From positions 20,752,100 to 20,816,099 of the forward strand of contig NC_034009.1 of the NCBI RefSeq assembly GCF_000346465.2: a stretch of DNA of 64,000 nucleotides, written 5' to 3'. Positions 47,654-56,455 of the stretch are shown here, one piece after another. Every line of letters begins with the position of its first letter. Position 1 is the first letter of the stretch. The DNA comes from Prunus persica (lineage: Eukaryota; Streptophyta; Magnoliopsida; Rosales; Rosaceae). Below the pieces are notes generated by a model, which made no database searches, was not told the DNA's origin, and was given only the letters and a program-made list of their open reading frames with translations. Both the position numbers and the translations under genes were made by a program.

Positions 47654-48250
47654 ATGCAATATTTTGGACCATCATCATCTGGCAGCAAAAATAGTGGTAT
47701 ACCATCACAAGGTGGTAATTCATTAAGCATGATTAGTCAAGTGAGACCAATAGTGAATACTTATTTTTATAATGGAATTCCAGTACAAGAAGTTAGAAAT
47801 CCTGCTTTAAAATATCGTACTCAAGCATCATTAGGAGATAAACAAAAAGTTATTTTAGACAACTTTTGGAACATTAGAACTAATACTGAAAGCATGAGAA
47901 GAGGGCATGAAAAACTTATTAAAGCCCTTGAACAAGAGTTTTTAGCATATAATTATGATTATAAAAGAGCAAAACAACAACTTTCTTTTTTGCAGGAAAA
48001 ACATGAAGAGGGAAAGGAGTATGATACAATAGTAAGAAATTTTAGAATCATTAATTTAAGATGTCAAAACTTAAGTATGGTTTTACAAGAAAAAGAGGCT
48101 AATGAGTTCAACTTACCTGAGCGTAATAGAGAATTTTCCCTTGAGCAAAAAACTAAAAATCTATATTTCCTTCAAACTCTAGCTAGAGAAAGGTATAGAT
48201 TTTTACCAAAAGATGTTAAGAGTCATATGATTAGATTAGAGTATGAATAA
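47654..48250 (+). CDS. Pararetrovirus downstream ORF, uninterrupted, unknown function
   Basis: 198 codons from ATG 47654, a few bases after the RNase H remnant, with no stop or frame change although every neighbouring frame of this element is broken. Content: a Ser/Gly-rich start, then a helical, charged body (GHEKLIKALEQEFLAYNYDY, RAKQQLSFLQEKHEEGKEYD) with likely coiled coil, then FLPKDVKSHMIRLEYE. No signal or membrane segment. It lies where tungroviruses carry an extra ORF after the polyprotein, but I see no sequence match that proves homology. It could be a surviving viral ORF or just luck of decay. Confidence 0.5.
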   Translation: MQYFGPSSSGSKNSGIPSQGGNSLSMISQVRPIVNTYFYNGIPVQEVRNPALKYRTQASLGDKQKVILDNFWNIRTNTESMRRGHEKLIKALEQEFLAYNYDYKRAKQQLSFLQEKHEEGKEYDTIVRNFRIINLRCQNLSMVLQEKEANEFNLPERNREFSLEQKTKNLYFLQTLARERYRFLPKDVKSHMIRLEYE

Positions 48251-48521
48251 TGAACAAATTACATCTCTTCAGTTATACATTCAGGCTTTTCTTTTTAATT
48301 TAAAGAATAATCCACATCATGGTATAAAAATTATTACCAAAAGCTGTTCTCATTATATTATTTACTTAGCTAATATTAACATGGTTGAATATAGAGAACT
48401 GCATTTAGAGCGTAAATAGAAAACTATCACACTTACTCCAGCATTTTTAGCAGAGTATGGCTATTTAGGTCAACTTTATAGTGAAAATAGTGATCATTTA
48501 GATTCAGTTTCTCAAAACTAA
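48243..48521 (+). pseudogene. Overlapping ORF after the 198-codon ORF
   Basis: ATG 48243 lies inside ATGAATAA, so the frame overlaps the end of the previous ORF by 8 nt. It reads MNNEQITSLQLYIQAFLFN, has one TAG at 48417-48419 and ends at 48519-48521. A third frame from about 48521 to 48726 is also open (KEVISFYIPLWKSIKLDF). The pieces may be parts of one ancestral downstream ORF. Confidence 0.4.
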
Positions 48522-49202
48522 AAGAAGTCATAAGTTTTTATATTCCTCTATGGAAGAGCATAAAATTAGATTTCACTAGCATATCCCCAAAGTGGTTTAA
48601 GGATAGTATTTACCCAGACATAGCACAACATAGTATTATTATTTCTTATAATGAACTGCTTAGTCCAGCAGAATCAACAAAGACAGAGATCCCTACCAAG
48701 CAAGCCATTCAAAACACAGAGGAGCCATAATAGCTAAGCAACAATTATTCAATGATGATCGTCTGAACCTCCTTCATCAATCCAACTTTATCTAGATTTA
48801 TTCAGAGACTATATCCAGGAGACTAGATGACACATATGAATTCAAAATAAGCACAACAGGAGCAAAAAAAATGAAATCTATAGCCAGATAGCAGAACAAA
48901 TTGTAGCAGAAGACAACGACAACGCACACTGGAATAACTTAGGAGAAGAAGAGCTACACAATATAAATAACATGTTAGAAGCATAAACTCCATGTGAAGC
49001 CCTCATGATAAAAAGCATTAGCATCATCATCTCACGTGAAGAAACAATCTCAAGCAAAAAGATGCAACATTAGTCCAAAGCAAGAGAATCCAAACTCTTT
49101 GGCTTCATACGGCATCATATGAAAAGAAGAAATAGAAAAACTCCTTAGGCAATATAAAAATAAGTAAGGGCATTCTTGTCCAAACACTTTAATTTTGTCA
49201 TT

Positions 49203-49212
49203 CTTTATAAAT
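49203..49212 (+). promoter_or_regulatory. TATA box, probable promoter of the DUF247 gene
   Basis: CTTTATAAATACTTC places a TATAAATA box about 60 bp before the likely start at 49269. It could instead be the right-end promoter of the pararetrovirus. Confidence 0.45.
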
Positions 49213-49941
49213 ACTTCACTCATTTTGGGTTTAGTTATAAGTTCCCATTTTGTAAACAAGAGGCTTTCATGAAGCATGCGGCTCATCAAATAGGAAAGCT
49301 TCACCTGAAAGAAGAAATGGAGATTGCCATTCACGAAGAGAGTAGCTCTACCTCTATTTAAAAGGTTCTTTACACAATGCGCCAAGTGAGATGGAAGGCT
49401 TACGAACCCTGCATTGTCTCCATTGGTCCTTACCATCATGGATTGCCAAGGTTACAAGAAATGGAGAAACTGAAGCGAATCTACTTTCAGTGCCTCTTTA
49501 AACCAAACCTGGAAGAATTAGACCGTGTGAAGAAGGAACTGTAGAAGCTGTAGGAGGCGGCTCGGAGCTGCTACTAAGAAGAATCTAAGCTATGCAGTGA
49601 GGAATTTGTCAAGATGATGCTTCTTGATTGCTTCGTCGTAGAGTTGCTCAGAGACTCAATGCAGCAAGATTTTGAACACACACCCTCCACCATTAAAAGG
49701 TGGATGTTGCCAACTCTCTCTCAGGATTTAATCAAGCTTGAAAACCAGCTCCCACTCTTTTTTTTACAAAAGTTATTTCAGCTGACAAGAAGCTCTTGCT
49801 CTACCGAGCAACACGCATCTTTCGAATTGGAAGCGCTTGCCCTTCGCTTCTTCAACCCACTGCTCCAAGGACATCTACATCAGAACAGGCCCCTGGAACA
49901 TTTTACACCAAAACAATTGCAAGCAGATGAAGGGAAGCACT

Positions 49942-50281
49942 TGTTGAAATGTAAGTGGTGAGCTGATAAGAATGTAATTAGGCCTCTAAGCTAAATGGTA
50001 TATTCACTTGGTCACTAAGTTAGACAAGTGTTAAGCGTTAGTCATGTTAAGTGGTTATAGACACGTGTAAAAATCCTAGAGAGCAGTTTTGGATGTAAGG
50101 CTGTGATTCTTAGTGATGTAAGAGAATCCAGCTATTCTTTCTAATGGTTATAGCTCACACTGAGCTTGCTCTGTTTTGGACAGAGCATGCAATAGAAAAA
50201 TACACACTCGTTTTGATTCAGTCTAGCTCTCTACTCTCTCTGTGTTTTTCTTCCTCCTTCAGTCTATTCAAAACTCTAACA
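49942..50281 (+). repeat. 5' LTR of the copia element
   Basis: 340 bp, TGTTGAAATG...CTCTAACA. Same length as the 3' LTR. Confidence 0.93.
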
Positions 50282-50297
50282 TTGCCTCAGAGCAAGG
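50282..50297 (+). promoter_or_regulatory. Primer binding site of the copia element
   Basis: TTGCCTCAGAGCAAGG directly after the LTR resembles the tRNA-Met type site TGGTATCAGAGC at its 3' half; the first bases are altered. Confidence 0.5.
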
Positions 50298-50396
50298 TTG
50301 GGTCTTTTGATTTGGGCATAATCTGTGAGGTCACTGAGCTCAATCGAAGCACAGCTAAGCATCTGAGAAGAGAAATTGTTTGATTCAGACCAAAAT

Positions 50397-52800
50397 ATGG
50401 CTGGATCTAGAAGTTCAGAAGTAAGAACTCCGATCTTCTCCGGTGAGAACTACGAGTTCTGGAGGATTAAGATGGTGACGATCTTCAAATCTCTTGGGCT
50501 ATGGAGTCTAGTAGAAAAGGGGATTTCAACCCCTAATTCGAAGAATAAGACGACGAAAGTTGAAGAATCATCGGAAGAATAAGCTGATGCAGAGATGATT
50601 GATGTGCTCATGAAGGACGCAAAGGCTCTGGGCATTATACAAAATGCAGTTTCTGGCCAGATCTTCCCTCGGATTGCAAATGCCGACTCATCTAAAATGG
50701 CATGGAATCTACTATACAGTGAGTACCACAGTGGTGATCAGGTCAGATCTGTAAAACTTCAGAATCTCATAAGAGAATTTGAGTATATGAGAATGCGTGA
50801 AGGTGAACAACTAACTGCACATCTTATTCGATTAAATGAATTGATGAATCAAATGAAAACGTTTGGAGAAGCGTTATCAAATGAGAGGCTGGTTCAAAAG
50901 GTGTTAATCAGTCTTAGTAGAATGTATGATCCCATCTGTTTGGTGATTGAAAATACAAAGAGTTTGGAGACTATTGAATTGCAGGTGGTTATTGCAATAT
51001 TGAAGAGTCAAGAGCAACGTTTTGACATGCATAATGTGGACATAGCTAAGAAGGCATTTGGCTCTTTCTCAGTCGATACAAAAGGACAGAACAAGAATAC
51101 TACTTAAACTGGTTCTTCTAAGTCTCAGAAGAATTGGAAGTCTAACAACAAACCATGGGAGTCTAGATAGAAGCCACAACAAGCTGGTGCTGCACAGACC
51201 TTAAATGGATCACAATATGTGCATCAAGATGGAGTGAAGCCTCAATGCAAAGTATGCTCTAAATTTCATTTTGGAGAATGTAGATATAAGGGCCAATCTA
51301 AGTGCTATAAGTGTGACAGATTTGGACATTGGGCTAGGGACTGTACTGCAAACAAAGGAGTGCAGAAAGCAAATAATGCAAGCCAAGTAGAAGTAAGAGG
51401 GAATCTGTTTTTTACAAACTGTGCAATTTCAGAGAAGAGTGCAAATGGAGAATGGTATGTAGATAGTGGTTACAGTAACCATATGACTGGGAACAAGGAG
51501 CTATTAATTGACATAAATTCAAGTGTCACAGGCAAGTTGCAAATGCCAACAGGGGAGCTTGTAAGTATAGCCGGCATGGGTACTTTAGTGCTTGACACAA
51601 GCTTTGGTACAAAGTATATCAGAGAAGTCATGTATCTGCCTGGTTTGAGGGAAAATCTGTTGAGTGTGGGCCAAATGGATGAACATGGTTATCATTTGGT
51701 ATTTGGAAGCAGCATGTGCAGTATCTATGATGGTTCTTCTCACGAGAATCTCATCATGAAGGTGGAAATGAGGAAAAATAGGTGCTATCCATTGTCATTG
51801 CCCTCAAATGACTATGTTGCACTAAGAGCTGGTATATCCAATTCTACTTGGGCCATTTGCATCTGAAAGGACAACATCAGCTTAAGGAGAAAGAGATGGT
51901 ACATGGTTTGCCATACTTGGAGGATGTAAATGAAGTGTGCGGAAGCTGTCAACTGGGAAAGCAACATAGAGATGGTTCCCTAAGGATCAAGCATGGAGAG
52001 CAAGTACACCCCTTGAGCTTATGCACATGGACTTGTGTGGACCAATGCAAAATGAGCCCCTAGCAGGTAATAAATACTTTATGCTGCTCATAGACGATTT
52101 TACAAGGATGATTTGGGTCTACTTCTTGAGATACAAGTCGGATGCACTAAACTGTTTTAAAAAATTCAAGTCTATGGTGGAGTTGCAGAGTGGTTACAAA
52201 GTGAAATGTGTTCGAAGTGATAGAGGGGGTGAGTTCACATCTAGTGAATTCAATAAACTATGTGAAGATGCAGGAATTCAAAGACAGTTCTTCATGGCTT
52301 ACACACCCCAGCAGAATGGAGTGGTAGAACGGAAGAATAGGACAGTGGTAGAGATGGCTTAGGCTATGTTACATGAGAAGGAGTTGCCTTATTACTTATG
52401 GGCAGAAGCTGTACATTGCAGTGTACATTTTAAACAGGTGTCCTACTAAGGCTCTTAGAAACAAGACCCCTTTTGAAGCATATAGCACAAGAAAACCAGG
52501 TGTTGCTCATTTGAAGGTATTTAGTAGTGTGTGCTTTGTGCATAAACCAGAAGAAAATAGATAAATTGGATGCCAAAAGCACAAGGGGAGTGTTTGTTGG
52601 ATATGCAACATGTGAGAAGGGTTATAGAGTGTTTGATCCTGTCATTAGAAAACTATTACTGTCAAGAGATGTTGTATTTGATGAAGGAGCAATCTGGAAT
52701 TGGAAGGAAGCAACTGAAAATTCTATGGTGATGGTGAATGATGAAGAGCAGCCTAGGAATTCTCAAGTGGAATTGTTTGAAACACCTGTAGGAAATTGAA
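50397..52800 (+). pseudogene. Copia Gag, protease and integrase, broken
   Basis: Gag starts at ATG 50397 (GSRSSEVRTPIFSGENYEFW). A zinc knuckle CYKCDRFGHWARDC lies at about 51301-51345. Protease active site: WYVDSGYSNHMTG near 51454-51492. Integrase core: Asp in LIDDFTRMIWVYFL (near 52086), Asp in RSDRGGEF (near 52214) and Glu in GVVERKNR (near 52319). Stops at 50581, 51105, 51168 and 52361 fit single C-to-T changes of Gln codons; frame changes occur near 51855 and 52405. Confidence 0.85.
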
Positions 52801-52817
52801 ATTCTGGTTTCATATCT

Positions 52818-54505
52818 ATGGACTCAGTCTCCTATGAAGAATCAAGCAAGGCAAGCAGCAGATTAGAAGACACTCAGAACTTCGATCATATTCCATTGAA
52901 ATGGAGGAAGTTGGATGATATCTTAGCACAATGCAATCTGTGCACAATGAAGCCTGAGAAGTTTGAAGAAGCTGTGAAGGATGAGTCATGGATGAAGGCA
53001 ATGAAAGATAAGTTGAACATGATAGAAAAGAATGATACATGGGAGCTTGTTGACAGATCTATGGATAAACTAGTGATTGAAGTTAAATGGGTGTTTAAAA
53101 CTAAGCTAAATCTGGACGGTTCAGTGCAGAAGAATAAGGCAAGACTGGTGGCTAAGGGATACTCACAAAAACCAGGGGTGGACTAAAATGAAACATTCGC
53201 ACCAGTGGCTAGATTAGACACAATCCGGACTTTGATTGCACTTGCAGCTCATAAGGGTTCGCAGCTGTATCAATTAGATGTTAAGTCAGCTTTTCCAAAT
53301 GGCATCTTAGAGGAAGAAGTGTATGTAGATCAGCCGGAGGGATTTGTAGTGAAGGGGAGTGAAAGCAAGGTTTACAAGCTGCACAAAGCTCTATATGGCT
53401 TGAAACAGGCACCAAGAGCTTGGTATAGTGAAATTGATGGTTATTTTGCTGAGTGTGGTTTCACAAAGAGCCAAAGTGAGGCTACTCTTTATGTCGAAGC
53501 AAGAGGTGAAGCAAGCATCTTGATAGTATCCATTTATGTAGATGATATAGTCACACTGGAAATGATCAAGAAATGTTAGAAGACTTCAAGAAGGACATGA
53601 AGGAGAAATACGAAATGACTGATCTGGGGCTCTTGCATCATTTCTTGGAAATGGGAGTAGTTCAAACACCAACAAGCATATTCATTCATCAGAAGAAATA
53701 TGCAACAACTCTGTTAAGCAGATTTGGTTTGAATGAGTGTAAGCCGGTATCTATTCCACTAGTTACCTCAGAGAAACTAAGTAAGGATGATGGAAGTGGC
53801 TTGGCAAGTGAAGAGCAATACAGAAGGATTGTTGGAAGTCTGCTGTACCTCACAGCTACTAGACCTGACATTATGTTTGCAGCTAGTTTGCTTGCAAGGT
53901 TCATGCATTGTCCCACTAGCAAACATCGTGGAACAACAAAACGTGTTCTTAGATATGTAAAAGGAACTCTAGATTATGGTCTGGAGTATGTGAAAGGAAA
54001 AGAGGCAGTCCTAATTGGCTATTGTGACAGTGATTGGAGTGGTTAAGTGGATGATAGCAAGAGCACTTTTGGATATGCTTTTTCTTTTGGTAGTGGAGTG
54101 TTTGCTTGGGCCTCAGTCAAGCAAAATTGTGTTGCACTCTCTACTACAGAAGCGGAATACATCAGTGCCTCTAAAGCAACAACCCAAGCTATTTGGTTGA
54201 GATTTGTCTTAGAAGACTTTGGAGAACTTCAAACCGAAGCTACACCTCTACACTGTGACAACATTTCAGCTATTGCCATTACAAGGAATCCTGTGTTTCA
54301 TCAGAAAACCAAGCATATCGATCGAAGGTATCATTTTATTAAAGATGCTTTGCAAAAAGGAACTGTGGATCTGATTTATTGTCCCACAAATGAGCAGTTG
54401 GCAGATATCTTTACAAAGGCTTTGGCTAAGGATCGTTTCTGCTATCTCAGAGAGAAACTTGGTGTGAAATCAGCTCGCAACTTAAAGGGGAGTGTTGAAA
54501 TGTAA
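52818..54505 (+). pseudogene. Copia reverse transcriptase and RNase H, broken
   Basis: RT: VEVKWVFKTKLN-type start near 53077, [20 protein letters not shown] at 53271-53331, [13 protein letters not shown] near 53390-53430, and YVDDI at about 53534-53549. After YVDDI a short deletion shifts the frame (new frame 53573-54046). RNase H part 54047-54505: FGYAFSFGSGVFAWASVKQN, STTEAEYISAS with the active-site Glu, LHCDN, and ADIFTKAL near the end. Stops: TAA at about 53184 and TAA at 54044-54046. Confidence 0.88.
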
Positions 54506-54832
54506 GTGGTGAGCTAATAAGAATGTAATTAGGCCTCTAAGCTAAATGGTGCATTCACTTGGTCACTAAGTTAGACAAGTGTTAGGCGTTAGTCATGTTA
54601 AGCGGTTATAGCCACGTGTAAAAATCCTAGAGAGCAGTTTTGGATGTAAGGCTGTGATTCTCAATGACGTAAGAGAATCCAGCTATTCTTTCTAATGGTT
54701 ATAGCTCACACTGAGCTTGCTCTGTTTTGGACAGAGCCTGCAATAGAAAAATACACACTTGTTTTGATTCAGTCTAGCTCTCTACTCTCTCTGCGTTTTT
54801 CTTCCTCCTTCAATCTATTCAAAACTCTAACA
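54493..54832 (+). repeat. 3' LTR of the copia element
   Basis: 340 bp, preceded by a purine-rich tract ACTTAAAGGGGAG and followed by the GCACT target copy. Confidence 0.93.
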
Positions 54833-55083
54833 GCACTTTCTTGATCTTTTTCACCACAGTATCCGTCCTGATCATGAAAATTGCTTCTCTACTCTTCCAT
54901 GGCAAGAACCACGAGGTAAGCAAATCCAGCTGGTCATGTCCATACAAGAGCTAAAGCAGGCTGGTGTCAAGCTCAAGGCCGATACAAATCGTCAACCATT
55001 AGATATAAGTTTCAGTAGCACATTGAGGGGGAATGTTCTGACAATCCCTCCAATACACATAGATGATCACAGAGGCACTTCGT

Positions 55084-55201
55084 TTCGCACTCTGCTAGCA
55101 CTCAACATGTCACCAGCATTGCCACCAAGATGTTACAAGCTATTCGCACTCTGCTAGCACTCAACATGTCACCAGCATTGCCACCAAGATGTTACAAGCT
55201 A
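55084..55201 (+). repeat. 59-bp direct tandem duplication in the DUF247 pseudogene
   Basis: TTCGCACTCTGCTAGCACTC begins at 55084 and again at 55143, and the 59-bp units are identical. As 59 is not a multiple of three, it shifts the reading frame. The identity implies a recent event. Confidence 0.95.
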
Positions 55202-55560
55202 TTTGTCTTTCTAGACGATCTGATTAACTCATCCAAGGATGTAGGGCTTCTATACTACCACAGGGTCCTCCAGCATTCTCTAGGGAGCAACAGAATGGTG
55301 GCTAAACTTGTCAACAAGAGGCAAGGAAGTTGGGCTGGACGCGTCCCTGTCATACTTGTACAGGGTGGTTGGCGATGCCAACTGTTAATATGCTTATAAA
55401 CATGCAAGATTAAGAGCAGTTTTGGTGCACCACTATTTAAGCAGCTGGGTGGTGGGCGTTTCATCTCTGGGAGCAATCTTAGCTCTTTACCTCGCCCTCA
55501 TTCAGACCGGCTGTGGAGTTGCCGGTGCCAGAAGGGATCTGGGACACGAGTTCAGTTTCT

Positions 55561-56455
55561 TATCGTTTCTGAAGTATTCTTTGTTTATAACGTACGTGCA
55601 TGTGGAAAAGATTCCAGGCTCCAGTAAGGCCATGGAGAGTGAGGCCCTCCATGATATGGACTGCTCCCATGGCTCGAAAGAAATGATAGAATTTATGTTT
55701 TAAGTTAGCATTACCACATCAATATGTGTCTAATCATTGATGTGTCCGGGAAGGCTACACCACCAGTGTGAATGCTCTCAAATTTGGTCATGTTATGGTC
55801 GACATTCGTGAATATCGTTATAAGACCAATGCGGATATGCAAACTTTCATTCAAATCTATGAAAATTAGTAATTGTTGTTCGTCATTGAAAAATAATGAT
55901 CAACGTTCCGTCCTATAAGAAGAAAAACCCCATCAAAGAATTCCCAACTTTGGAGAAAAAGAAAAAGAGTAGGATATGCTAATGTTGTGAACTTCCTCCC
56001 ACATGGGAAATTAGACTTTTCCGAAAACAATTTTGGTCATTGGATATGGTAGATCAAATGTACCCACCTCCAATAAATTTGTGCCAAATCCATAACCAAT
56101 ACACATTTTCCGTTAAGTTCGCTAATTGTCTTGATGTAAATAAATCTCAAAACTCATCAACCTCCTCGCCTTTCATTTTGGCTCAAGACGTTTGGTTGTA
56201 CATACCAAATTTGTGGGTTTTTCAATATAAGCATGAGCATTGCATTTTAACGTTGAATATTATGTCTTTCTAAACAGACGTACAAGTATTAAGACACTAA
56301 ATTGGCAAATCAAATGCAAGGTGCTCTATCATAGGTTTTCCGGTCTGATCCCCTAGTCAGTTTAGGCATGGATATGTAATAACTTTGCTTGAGATTTAAA
56401 CAAAGTATGTACAAAAATTGAATGGAAAAGGAAAATATGCATATTGTCTCGTTCA
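55561..56455. other. Intergenic DNA, no gene seen
   Basis: Downstream of the DUF247 pseudogene, up to the 3' end of the trigger-factor-like gene. Short frames only (for example 56040-56273), none recognisable. Confidence 0.4.

Larger units (their letters stand above)
42049..48729 (+). mobile_element. Second, divergent endogenous pararetrovirus (plus strand)
   Basis: A decayed Caulimoviridae genome, clearly not the same lineage as the two minus-strand copies. Order: primer site, small coiled-coil ORFs, movement protein, coat protein with zinc knuckle, aspartic protease, reverse transcriptase, RNase H remnants, then extra ORFs downstream. Separate small ORFs in front and an ORF behind recall badnavirus/tungrovirus-type genomes, not the two-ORF florendovirus plan. 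The sequence is strongly A-rich, with many in-frame stops and a deletion that removes the RT active-site strand. It sits between the plastid-protein gene and a DUF247 pseudogene. Confidence 0.72.
49942..54832 (+). mobile_element. Ty1/copia LTR retrotransposon, complete but mutated
   Basis: 4891 bp with two 340-bp LTRs, TG...CA ends, 5-bp duplication GCACT (49937-49941 and 54833-54837), a primer site after the left LTR and a purine-rich ACTTAAAGGGGAG before the right LTR. Order Gag, protease, integrase, RT, RNase H defines copia. The LTRs differ at about 13 of 340 positions by my count (about 3.8%, mostly transitions), suggesting insertion on the order of one to a few million years ago. Stops and frameshifts make it non-autonomous. 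Confidence 0.93.
49269..55560 (+). pseudogene. DUF247 (UPF0481) gene split by a copia retrotransposon
   Basis: DUF247 proteins are plant-specific, with a large N-terminal region and a C-terminal membrane anchor; most have no known role, though some grass members act in self-incompatibility. Left part 49269-49941: VRWKAYEPCIVSIGPYHHG is the family start motif, later IKLENQLPLFFLQKLF. The copia element (49942-54832) interrupts it exactly at KHF/L-type text, with GCACT duplicated. Right part from 54838: FLDLFHHSIRPDHENC, then FSSTLRGNVLTIPPIHID, and the C-terminal anchor VVGVSSLGAILALYLALIQT at about 55450-55510. Breaks besides the insertion: TAA near 49358, TAG at about 49541 and 49550, TAA near 49574, and a 59-bp tandem duplication. 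It is therefore dead beyond the transposon. Confidence 0.82.
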
